Part shown: piece after piece, positions 15,061 through 21,732 of the stretch
Position numbering within the stretch: position 1 is the first letter of the stretch
How the letters are laid out: each line of letters opens with the position of its first letter
Assembly: GCF_003444775.1 (NCBI RefSeq)
Contig: NZ_CP021084.1
Coordinates: 124,001 to 188,000, forward strand
Reading direction: 5' to 3'
DNA: 64,000 nt
DNA from: Deinococcus ficus
Lineage (GTDB): Bacteria > Deinococcota > Deinococci > Deinococcales > Deinococcaceae
Position numbers and translations under genes: made by a program
Notes under the pieces: model-generated
What the model was told of the DNA's origin: nothing
The model's database searches: none
Seen by the model: only the letters and a program-made list of their open reading frames with translations

Positions 15061-15594
15061 ATGCTCGACATCACCCGCTTCCCGTTTGCACTGATCGGCA
15101 CGACCGCCCAAGGCGAAGCCATGTACTCCGGCGAGAGCCGGGACGACGCGCTCGCACTCACCCTCGTGGTGCAGCACAGCGGCACGTACGCGCTGACGGC
15201 CACCACCCTCGACACGTACCACATGCACACCGTTCAGGCCACAGCCGCCACGCCCCAGCAGGCCCTCGACGACGCCTTCAACCGGCTGTGCGAACCCGAC
15301 ACGTCCCGTGACGGATTCCACTACCGCGGCGCCGGCGAGAACAACACGGCCATCTACGCCAAGGGCTTCGACGAGTCCCTGACCGGCTACCTGCACGTCC
15401 ACCAGGACGGTACGTTCGGGCTGTACCTCGCGTCCACGGACAGCGAAGGACAGACCAGTGAGGCGCCGCACTACGGATTCGGGCAGACGCCAGAGCAGGC
15501 CATCGAGCACGCCTTCAGCAGCTTCAACGGCCTGTTCGAGCAGCTTGACTTCACGACCAGCTTCCCAGTTCGGGAAGTGGACGACCTGCTGTAA
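15061..15594 (+). CDS. Hypothetical protein with internal repeat
   Basis: A 177-residue protein built of two similar halves: 'GTYALTATTLDTYHMHTVQA ... TPQQALDDAFNRL' near residues 40-80 and 'GTFGLYLASTDSEGQTSEAP ... TPEQAIEHAFSSFNGL' near 118-158. Each is a beta segment followed by an Ala-rich 'TP-x-Q-A-hydrophobic' helix, suggesting duplication of a small alpha/beta unit. No known family. Confidence 0.6.
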   Translation: MLDITRFPFALIGTTAQGEAMYSGESRDDALALTLVVQHSGTYALTATTLDTYHMHTVQATAATPQQALDDAFNRLCEPDTSRDGFHYRGAGENNTAIYAKGFDESLTGYLHVHQDGTFGLYLASTDSEGQTSEAPHYGFGQTPEQAIEHAFSSFNGLFEQLDFTTSFPVREVDDLL

Positions 15595-15643
15595 CCGTTA
15601 CCCTCGGACTGCCACACCACGGCGTCCTGACAGAACCACTGAC

Positions 15644-15657
15644 TTCCTGAGGAGGAA
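15644..15657 (+). promoter_or_regulatory. SD hairpin before 15664
   Basis: TTCCT-GAGG-AGGAA. Upstream pairing (GGAC 15606-15609 / GTCC 15624-15627) is weak, so this gene lacks a clear overlapping-hairpin module. Confidence 0.5.
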
Positions 15658-15663
15658 TCACCC

Positions 15664-16281
15664 ATGCTGACCTGGAAAACCAAAGCCGTGAAACTCGCCG
15701 AAGCCGCCCTGACCCTCCCCGCTCCGGCGGACGAGGATTTCCTGACCACCGCCGATCACGCCCTGTTCTTCGGCATGATCCCGTCGCTGGTGCAGGAGGG
15801 AACGCGCCCGGGCATCTGGCTGAACGACCTCAAGGCACTTTTCGAGATCACTGCGGGTGACATCCACGCAGACACGTTCAGGTACCCCGTGGCGAAAGCC
15901 GAGGACCTTCGAAGCCCGGACCCGGCGATTGCCGACCGCGCCATCCTCCTGGCAGCGCTGCACTGGGTTCACCTGAACAACCAGTCGACCTATGACGCGA
16001 TCAACCAGATCAAGGCGTTCGCGTCGGAAGACGTCCAGCGCCTTCTGGGCGAGCTGTACAACCCCATCGAACGCGCCTCGGCCAGCCTGGCTGAGCGCAA
16101 CAAGAAGGAAGTCGCCGAACAGCGCAAGCAGGTCGGCATCCCGTCCAACGCCCAGCTCAAAGCGATGGCCAAGCACGACACCAGGCTCCGCGAGAACGCC
16201 CTCAAACTCCAGGCCGAAGAAGGCCTGCAGTACGCCGAGGCGATCCGCAAGCTGGTCGCTGCCGATCCCGCATACGCCTGA
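15664..16281 (+). CDS. Hypothetical alpha-helical protein
   Basis: A 205-residue mostly helical protein; the last 80 residues are charged and coiled-coil-like (ERASASLAERNKKEVAEQRK; LRENALKLQAEEGLQYAEAI). No membrane segment or recognised domain. Last gene of the L3 operon; only 64 nt separate its stop from the L4 -10 element, and no T-type element follows it. Confidence 0.6.
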   Translation: MLTWKTKAVKLAEAALTLPAPADEDFLTTADHALFFGMIPSLVQEGTRPGIWLNDLKALFEITAGDIHADTFRYPVAKAEDLRSPDPAIADRAILLAALHWVHLNNQSTYDAINQIKAFASEDVQRLLGELYNPIERASASLAERNKKEVAEQRKQVGIPSNAQLKAMAKHDTRLRENALKLQAEEGLQYAEAIRKLVAADPAYA

Positions 16282-16345
16282 GCCGCTCCACCAGCGTCAC
16301 GAACGCAGGTGGGCACACTCGACTGCCGCGCCAGACACGCCTTGG

Positions 16346-16351
16346 TATACT
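16346..16351 (+). promoter_or_regulatory. -10 element of leader L4
   Basis: TATACT preceded by TTGG (extended -10), 6 nt before GTTCCTCTGG at 16358. Confidence 0.65.
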
Positions 16352-16357
16352 CACGGC

Positions 16358-16449
16358 GTTCCTCTGGTCGGGAATTGATACAGGACGTTACGCGGGCGAC
16401 TTCCCCAGCGTAAAACCTCCGGAGACGTGGCTTCAGCCCCACCTTCTCC
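16358..16449 (+). ncRNA. L4: covarying structured 5' leader RNA, copy 4 of 4
   Basis: P2 is TTACGC 16388-16393 / GCGTAA 16408-16413; P3 is GGAGA 16421-16425 / TCTCC 16445-16449 with inner GTGG/CCAC and loop CTTCAGCC. Leads operon 16556-21338. Confidence 0.75.
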
Positions 16450-16499
16450 ACTCAGGGCAGACGCTCTGAATCCGCCTCACCTCCGGTGCAAACCGGCTT

Positions 16500-16551
16500 C
16501 CCGAAAGAGAGTGATTCTTTCGGGACAGCCCGGAAGACTCACCTGCGAGGT
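16500..16551 (+). promoter_or_regulatory. Hairpin and SD hairpin before 16556
   Basis: CCCGAAAGA 16500-16508 / TCTTTCGGG 16516-16524 (9 bp), then ACCT-GCG-AGGT (16541-16551) enclosing the SD GCGAGG. Confidence 0.5.
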
Positions 16552-16555
16552 TCAC

Positions 16556-17020
16556 ATGGCACAAATGCTTGGCACCGCCCTGTTCGTCATGATCGTCTGG
16601 ATGTTCCTCACCCCCGTCTTCGGATGGTGGTCCGTGGCCATCGCTGCCGCCCTCGCGCTGCTGATCGTCTTCGGACGGTACGGCGGCAACGGCGTGAAAG
16701 CCGCCCTGGTCCTGGTGAGCATCCCGGTGATGTTCGGGCTCTACAAGATCATCTCCCCTGTGCTGTGGCCCGTGCTGATGATCATGGTCGGCGCTTACGG
16801 CCTCCACTACCTCGTGGGCACCATGAAGCTCATGGCCCACCGACCCGTGAAACAGGCGTTCTGGGTCCTCGTCGTGCGCGTGGCTCCCCTGCTGATCCTC
16901 TGGGCGGCGCTGCAGATCCTCTTCAGCCCCCCGGTCGTGACGCTCGCGCTGCTCGCCGGCGGAATTTTCGCCCTGTCGCATGTTCCCGTGAACCCACACA
17001 AGCACTTCCGATTCTTCTGA
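16556..17020 (+). CDS. Polytopic membrane protein
   Basis: A 154-residue protein with about six closely spaced hydrophobic helices (LGTALFVMIVWMFLTPVF, WWSVAIAAALALLIVF, ALVLVSIPVMFGLYKII, LWPVLMIMVGAYGLHYLV, AFWVLVVRVAPLLILWAALQIL, VVTLALLAGGIFAL) and a short basic end (NPHKHFRFF). The ATG at 16556 is preferred: upstream in-frame codons run through the leader hairpins. Function unknown. Confidence 0.6.
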   Translation: MAQMLGTALFVMIVWMFLTPVFGWWSVAIAAALALLIVFGRYGGNGVKAALVLVSIPVMFGLYKIISPVLWPVLMIMVGAYGLHYLVGTMKLMAHRPVKQAFWVLVVRVAPLLILWAALQILFSPPVVTLALLAGGIFALSHVPVNPHKHFRFF

Positions 17021-17032
17021 CCTGAGTCGTCC

Positions 17033-17099
17033 GGCCCCACACCGAAAGGAACGTGGGGCCCGCGCCTTCACGTTCCTTTCCTCACTCCCTGAGGAGGGA
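17033..17099 (+). promoter_or_regulatory. Overlapping hairpins plus SD hairpin before 17104
   Basis: H1 is GGCCCCAC 17033-17040 / GTGGGGCC 17053-17060; H2 is GAAAGGAACGTG 17044-17055 / CACGTTCCTTTC 17069-17080 (12 perfect pairs). They share GTG and the bases before it. The SD hairpin TCCCT-GAGG-AGGGA is at 17086-17099. Confidence 0.75.
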
Positions 17100-17103
17100 A
17101 CCC

Positions 17104-17484
17104 ATGAACACCAGCCACACCAGCAGCATCCTGAACGACGTCCAGTTGGGCCGCAAGCTCAACCAGCAGCTCACCCACCCCCTGCGCTCCCTGGCCCACA
17201 CCAACCATGTGGCCCGGGAGATCGTCGAGGCGCACCCGGAAGTGCACTGCCCCGAGGACTTCGACGTCCTTGACCTCAGTCACCTTCAGTGTCTGCCAAC
17301 TGGGTCCGTGCCGCTGTACGTCCAGATGGACGAGGTCCGGTCGAAACTCGTGCAGTTTCAGAACGACCTGGCCAACGAAGCGCATACCGAATGGCTGATC
17401 GATCAGTACGACGCCGACCTGGAACGCCAGGCGCAGGCCGACTGGACAGCCACGGTTGTGCGAGTCAAAACGCTGCTTTCCTGA
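17104..17484 (+). CDS. Hypothetical helical protein
   Basis: A 126-residue soluble, acidic, mainly helical protein (LGRKLNQQLTHPLRSLAHTN; VRSKLVQFQNDLANEAHTEW; DLERQAQADWTATVVRVKTL). No recognised domain. Lies between the membrane protein 16556 and the zinc-motif membrane proteins. Confidence 0.6.
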   Translation: MNTSHTSSILNDVQLGRKLNQQLTHPLRSLAHTNHVAREIVEAHPEVHCPEDFDVLDLSHLQCLPTGSVPLYVQMDEVRSKLVQFQNDLANEAHTEWLIDQYDADLERQAQADWTATVVRVKTLLS

Positions 17485-17503
17485 CCTCCCTTATCTGCCC
17501 CCT

Positions 17504-17556
17504 GGTCACCCGCCCTTTTCCGGAGGGTGACCCCCTCCCCAACCCTGAGGAGGGTT
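17504..17556 (+). promoter_or_regulatory. Overlapping hairpins plus SD hairpin before 17558
   Basis: H1 is GGTCACCC 17504-17511 / GGGTGACC 17525-17532; H2 is GGAGGG 17522-17527 / CCCTCC 17533-17538. The SD hairpin AACCCT-GAGG-AGGGTT (17541-17556) is the only copy with an A-C / G-T outer pair. Confidence 0.65.
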
Positions 17557-17557
17557 T

Positions 17558-17926
17558 ATGAAGCACCCCATCACGTACGCTGCTGTCTTCGGCAAAGTCA
17601 TGCTCACGCTCCTGGGCTTCATCTTCTTCCTGGAGATGTGGACCAGCGGCAGCGTGCTCGCCGCGGTCCTGATGGCAACGGGCATCGTGCTCGTCTGCAT
17701 TCAGAACGACAAGGAGGAAGCGTCAGAAGCGCACGTCGCTGAACACACTTCCCCCACCATCGCCTGCCCGATCTGCCAGGGAACTGGTCAGGTCAGGGCC
17801 AACGTGCGGTTCGTGAGCAAAGGCGTACTGGTGGACCTCGTGCCCACCATCCTGCCCTGCCCATGCTGTGAAGGTCACACCGTGACCACCCAGCTGCGGT
17901 ACGACACGTTCACGGCGCAAGCCTGA
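17558..17926 (+). CDS. Membrane-anchored protein with DnaJ-like zinc motif
   Basis: A 122-residue protein. Residues about 5-45 form two hydrophobic segments (YAAVFGKVMLTLLGFIFFLE; VLAAVLMATGIVLVC). The cytosolic part has CPICQGTGQV near residue 68 and CPCCEG near residue 106, i.e. two CxxC pairs of the DnaJ central zinc-domain type. The next gene product has the same plan. Zinc binding is likely; partner and role unknown. Confidence 0.65.
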   Translation: MKHPITYAAVFGKVMLTLLGFIFFLEMWTSGSVLAAVLMATGIVLVCIQNDKEEASEAHVAEHTSPTIACPICQGTGQVRANVRFVSKGVLVDLVPTILPCPCCEGHTVTTQLRYDTFTAQA

Positions 17927-17954
17927 ACGTCACCGCGTCCACCCGCCCTACACC

Positions 17955-18002
17955 GGGGAGGAGTGGTCGCCAGGCCCCCTCCCCAGCATCCCTGAGGAGG
18001 GA
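17955..18002 (+). promoter_or_regulatory. Hairpin plus SD hairpin before 18007
   Basis: GGGGAGG 17955-17961 / CCTCCCC 17978-17984. The SD hairpin TCCCT-GAGG-AGGGA is at 17989-18002. An H1 partner is not convincing here. Confidence 0.55.
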
Positions 18003-18006
18003 CTCC

Positions 18007-18510
18007 ATGCACCACGACCCGCTGTCGAAGACCGCCTACACCGTCGCCCTGAGCATCTGCCTCGCCATGGTTCTCAAGAACCTGGGCGGAGACCTCGCGG
18101 TCCTGGGTGGCCTGACGGTCACCATGACCGCGCCCAGCGTGCTCCGGGCCGTGCAACGCCGCCGGCGCATCACGCCCGACTGGCCTGCCGACGAACGGTG
18201 TCCGGACGACTCCGACGAGGAGCTCGCCAGCCGCTGCCACCCGTGCCCGTACTGCAAGGGAGAGGGTGACACCGTCGAGTTCATCAACGGCGTCCCCTTC
18301 CCCGGCAAGTGCGACCTGTGCGACGGGTTCGGCCACGTGGACGAGGCCACCTCGAAACGGGTGCCCCCGGCCGACACCTTCCCGCTGAGCATGTCCGTTC
18401 CCTCCTGCCCTGTCTGTCAGGCCACGCCAGGCGCTCCATGCACCTGCCGTCCCGGCATCAGGCAGGACGCGGCCGGCCAGCGCACCAATCACGTCCCGAG
18501 CCGGTCCTAA
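18007..18510 (+). CDS. DnaJ-like zinc-motif protein, paralogue of 17558
   Basis: A 167-residue protein with a hydrophobic N-terminal part (residues 10-45), then CPYCKGEGD and CDLCDGFGHV near residues 80-105 (two CxxCxGxG motifs spaced as in DnaJ zinc domains) and a third Cys cluster CPVCQATPGAPCTC near 137-150. It shares its plan with 17558-17926, immediately upstream, but has one more Cys cluster. Probably a zinc protein anchored at the membrane; function unknown. Confidence 0.65.
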   Translation: MHHDPLSKTAYTVALSICLAMVLKNLGGDLAVLGGLTVTMTAPSVLRAVQRRRRITPDWPADERCPDDSDEELASRCHPCPYCKGEGDTVEFINGVPFPGKCDLCDGFGHVDEATSKRVPPADTFPLSMSVPSCPVCQATPGAPCTCRPGIRQDAAGQRTNHVPSRS

Positions 18511-18551
18511 ATGCCGCGCCCCGGTACACCCACGACCTCATCCACTTTCCG

Positions 18552-18591
18552 GAAGGGGTCGCTGATCCCTTCTTTGTCCCTGAAGGAGGGA
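18552..18591 (+). promoter_or_regulatory. Hairpin plus SD hairpin before 18598
   Basis: GAAGGGGTC 18552-18560 / GATCCCTTC 18564-18572 (one G-U), then TCCCT-GAAGG-AGGGA (18577-18591), the only SD hairpin with a five-base GAAGG loop. Confidence 0.6.
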
Positions 18592-18597
18592 TCCCAC

Positions 18598-19809
18598 ATG
18601 ACCACCGCCGCTGCTGCCCGCCCCGCGACCACCGCCCCCGCCGTTCGCAAGGTCCAGATCTTTCTGGCCCTGGCCCGCGAAGTCCTGAACGACTTCACCC
18701 GGGCCGACCGTCTGGAGCGGGCCCGTCGCCTCAACGCGCAGCCGCGCGAATTCGACCCGGTCGTGCTGCTCAACGAGCACGTCGAAACCCGCCAGTGGAC
18801 GCCCGCGATTCTCGAAAAGATCGCCACGGCACCCACCGACGCCAAACAGGCAGTTGAACAGGCCGCCTGGGTCGAAGGCTTCGCCTTCGGTGCCGAAGGT
18901 GAAAACGTCATGCGCAAAGTCGCCCTGAGCGACCTCCCGGCCGACGTGAAAGCCGAGTGGTTCTCCCGGGCCCTGCTCCCACTCACCACCGCCCTGGCCG
19001 TGGTGAACGCTGACCGCTTCGAGGCTGACGTGTACCTGGCCATGAGCGCGTTCTGGCGCGAATCTTTGAAAGTCGGCCTTCGGTTCGACCCGAGAAAGGC
19101 GAACACGGCCTCGTTCGGGGATTTCTGCAAGGCCTCCATGGACCTGCGCACCACCGCCCTCGCCGACGACGTCTGTGAAGGCGGGCGCAAAGTCCGTGAA
19201 CAGGTCAAGCAGCTCCAGGCCGTGATGGAAGACCTGGACCTGGACATGAACATGGACGCCCGCGACATCCTCTACGCGATGCTGCAGGCCGAAAAGGACA
19301 AGCCTGAACTGGAGCGCAAGCCCCTGCCTCAGCCGCTGAACAGCGCCGAGAAGATTCAGGCGCTGATCGAGATCATGGGCGCCACCACTCGCCGCGGCTC
19401 CCCGTACTCGCTCGACTTCCTCGAAAACGACGAAGAAGGCAACGAGCGCCGCTACGGCGACCGCGTTGTGGTGGACCACGACCCCCACGGTCTCCAGACC
19501 CAGGTCGAAGAGGAGCAAGAGGTTGCCCCTCTCCTCGACCGACTCCTTGCCGCTGGTGTCACGCTGGACCAGCTCAGCGCTCTGAAGGACAAGGTTTCGA
19601 TCTTCCTGGAAGAGGCTGCCCAGCGCGCCCAGAAACTCACGACTGAACCGAAGTGGGCTGAGATCATTCTCGCCACCATCGGCGCAGACGCCTACATGAC
19701 CGACATGGCTGATGAACTGGCCGCGGAACTGGACATGGACCTCGGCATTGCCCGGGTGCTCACCCAGGAAGTGCTGCCGTTCTACCAGGGCAAGATGGCT
19801 CAGGCCTGA
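18598..19809 (+). CDS. Divergent sigma-70-like factor (tentative)
   Basis: A 403-residue protein. Residues about 125-190 (ALAVVNADRFEADVYLAMSA, FWRESLKVGLRFDPRKANTA, SFGDFCKASM) align in spacing with sigma region 2, where 'GLxxAxxxFDPxxGxxFxTYA' is typical. Residues about 265-310 (SPYSLDFLENDEEGNERRYG followed by DRVVVD) resemble the region 3/4 linker 'SLDxxxxxDxxxxxxDxxxD'. The C-terminus (MTDMADELAAELDMDLGIARVLTQ) could be a degenerate helix-turn-helix. Key DNA-melting aromatics are not obvious, so function is unproven. If real, it could read the plasmid's unusual promoters. The first 100 residues match nothing I know. Confidence 0.4.
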   Translation: MTTAAAARPATTAPAVRKVQIFLALAREVLNDFTRADRLERARRLNAQPREFDPVVLLNEHVETRQWTPAILEKIATAPTDAKQAVEQAAWVEGFAFGAEGENVMRKVALSDLPADVKAEWFSRALLPLTTALAVVNADRFEADVYLAMSAFWRESLKVGLRFDPRKANTASFGDFCKASMDLRTTALADDVCEGGRKVREQVKQLQAVMEDLDLDMNMDARDILYAMLQAEKDKPELERKPLPQPLNSAEKIQALIEIMGATTRRGSPYSLDFLENDEEGNERRYGDRVVVDHDPHGLQTQVEEEQEVAPLLDRLLAAGVTLDQLSALKDKVSIFLEEAAQRAQKLTTEPKWAEIILATIGADAYMTDMADELAAELDMDLGIARVLTQEVLPFYQGKMAQA

Positions 19810-19838
19810 CCGTCCCGCCACGTCCACCCACCAAGGAA

Positions 19839-19888
19839 AGCCCTGCGCATCACGCCAGGGCTGTCCGCCTCCCATTCTCGAAGGAGAA
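19839..19888 (+). promoter_or_regulatory. Hairpin plus SD hairpin before 19893
   Basis: AGCCCTG 19839-19845 / CAGGGCT 19856-19862, then TTCTC-GAAG-GAGAA (19875-19888). The loop is GAAG rather than GAGG, again with the SD in the 3' arm. Confidence 0.5.
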
Positions 19889-19892
19889 CCCC

Positions 19893-21338
19893 ATGACCCA
19901 CGCCAACCTGTTCGCCCAGATCTACCTCGCCCTCTGCGCCGCCCTGCACTCCAAGCGTCCCCTGGGACTCGCGCGGAAACTCAGCAGCGAACGCAAGTGG
20001 CAGATCGAGCGGGCCCTGTATGGACTGCTCAAGAACGACGCTCGCTTTACGCCCTGGTTTGAGAAGGTCACCACGGCGATGAGCGCAGCCGAGCACGACT
20101 ACGCCGCGAAGAAGGTGATGGCCAGGGAGCTGACCGGGGCTTACGCCACGGCCCAGCTGCTCAGCAAGGCCTTCCCGCGCATGGACGTCATCGACGGCGA
20201 ATCCCAGATCCTGGGCTACGCGCTGGTGGACGTTCGTGAAGTCGAAGTCCTGTTCAAGCTGCTCGGGTTCATCGGCATGGACGAACTCTCCGAGAAACGG
20301 CTTGTCAGCAAGCAACCCCGCGCCATCCGCCGCACCACCCTGGCCGGCATCACGAAACAGCCCATCCAGGCTGTGATCGGAGTTCCTGTCAAAGGAGCGG
20401 ACGGCAAGACCCGCTGGCACGGACCGATCACGTACCTCTCCGACATGCGAGGTACAGTCGAGTTCCACGAGTCCCGCGAAGATGCCGACCGGACCCAGGT
20501 CTACAACTCGGAGCGCACCATCGTCGCCGAGTACGACCTCCGCGCCATCCGCAGCGCCTTTGGCGAGGAAAATGCCCGGCGCGACGCTCTGAACCGGCAA
20601 CGCACCGAGCGGTACCAGACCAAAGTCGCCGCCGCCACCCCACTGCCGCTGCTGCCACTGCCCACCGCCCGCACCGTGCGTGAATGGCAGGCCGTGATGA
20701 CCAGCAGCGACACCCCCTCTGCCGCCCGCGTTCTGATCGACCGCGAGTTCCAGAAGCGGGGTGAGATGACCACCTTCCTGGCGGACGAGACCCGCAACGA
20801 CACCGACCCGAGCGTCACCGCCCGGATCGAGAAGTTCGAAGCGCTCAAGGCGTCGTTCTACGCCCGCGTCGAGAAGGTCTACCGCGACGAGAACGACCGC
20901 CGAGAGGAGCACAACCGCAAGGCCGCTCGACTCACCCTGCCCGCAGCGCCTGACCTGCTTCCCCACCTGGTGTTCAACGAACCCGGCGGATTGAAGGTCG
21001 ATCAGGAACTCGCGGCGTGGGAACAGATCGCCAACGACGCTGACACGCCCTTCGCCGCGAAGATGGTGATTCAAGGTGCCATCGAGCGCTACACCTCCAG
21101 CCGCGCGAAGTTCGTGTGCTACACGGTCAAGGAAGGCCGTACCGAAGCCGACTCGAAGAGCATCAAGCTCAACCAGTTCGGCCTGTACGCCTTCGACCAG
21201 AAGAAAGACGACGAAGACGCCCCGGTTCCCGAGGTGTCCGGACTGCCCAGCACACGTCACCCCTACGGCGAACTCGCAGCCTTCCTCCAGGAAGTCTCGA
21301 CGTTCACCGATGACGTTCCCGCTGAAGCGGCCGATTGA
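19893..21338 (+). CDS. Large hypothetical protein, last gene of L4 operon
   Basis: A 481-residue soluble protein, helical at the N-terminus (FAQIYLALCAALHSKRPLGL, AAKKVMARELTGAYATAQLL), with a charged coiled-coil-like middle (EENARRDALNRQRTERYQTK; KVYRDENDRREEHNRKAARL) and a mixed C-terminus. It contains two similar phrases: 'REWQAVMTSSDTPSAARVLI' (about residue 265) and 'AAWEQIANDADTPFAAKMVI' (about 375), indicating an internal repeat. No catalytic motif recognised. T3 begins 16 nt after its stop. Confidence 0.65.
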   Translation: MTHANLFAQIYLALCAALHSKRPLGLARKLSSERKWQIERALYGLLKNDARFTPWFEKVTTAMSAAEHDYAAKKVMARELTGAYATAQLLSKAFPRMDVIDGESQILGYALVDVREVEVLFKLLGFIGMDELSEKRLVSKQPRAIRRTTLAGITKQPIQAVIGVPVKGADGKTRWHGPITYLSDMRGTVEFHESREDADRTQVYNSERTIVAEYDLRAIRSAFGEENARRDALNRQRTERYQTKVAAATPLPLLPLPTARTVREWQAVMTSSDTPSAARVLIDREFQKRGEMTTFLADETRNDTDPSVTARIEKFEALKASFYARVEKVYRDENDRREEHNRKAARLTLPAAPDLLPHLVFNEPGGLKVDQELAAWEQIANDADTPFAAKMVIQGAIERYTSSRAKFVCYTVKEGRTEADSKSIKLNQFGLYAFDQKKDDEDAPVPEVSGLPSTRHPYGELAAFLQEVSTFTDDVPAEAAD

Positions 21339-21353
21339 TTTCCCCTCACGTCA

Positions 21354-21520
21354 CCTGGCCTATCTCGCCAGGAATTGGGTGCCCTGCTCAGCGCGTTTCC
21401 ACTGAGCTCCGGCCTTCCATACGGAAACGGACAGCCTCTGGCTGAGAAACCTGCGTGGAGTCATTCCCCAGGTTTCGCCCCGGCACGTCATCCCATCTGG
21501 GTTGATGTATCGGGGTTTTT
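21354..21520 (+). ncRNA. T3: covarying 3' element with terminator, copy 3 of 3
   Basis: CCTGGC 21354-21359 / GCCAGG 21367-21372; GGAATTGGGTGCC 21371-21383; stem GCTCAG 21386-21391 / CTGAGC 21402-21407; hairpin CAGCC 21432-21436 / GGCTG 21440-21444; terminator CCCCG / CGGGG 21511-21515 with TTTTT. From 21521 to 21700 no gene is supported. Confidence 0.65.
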
Positions 21521-21704
21521 CCATGTGGGGTCACGGCACGGGCACGAGCCCGGGCAACTCCACCCACTCGTCCCCGACACTGCAGGCCAGATCCCGCGGA
21601 GGGCCCCTGCACCGGCCACGACAGAAAAATGGATTTGCCGATTCGTGCCAGAGAATGAATCTCTGACCTGAACCGGCCCCTCGCCATGCCCGTGGAACGC
21701 AGCG

Positions 21705-21726
21705 CCACCCATACGCGGAGAACACT
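21705..21726 (+). promoter_or_regulatory. CCACCC-box leaderless promoter of T4SS operon
   Basis: CCACCC (21705-21710), 10 nt, AACACT (21721-21726), 6 nt, ATG 21733. It drives the VirB4 gene without a ribosome-binding site. Confidence 0.6.
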
Positions 21727-21732
21727 GAACTC

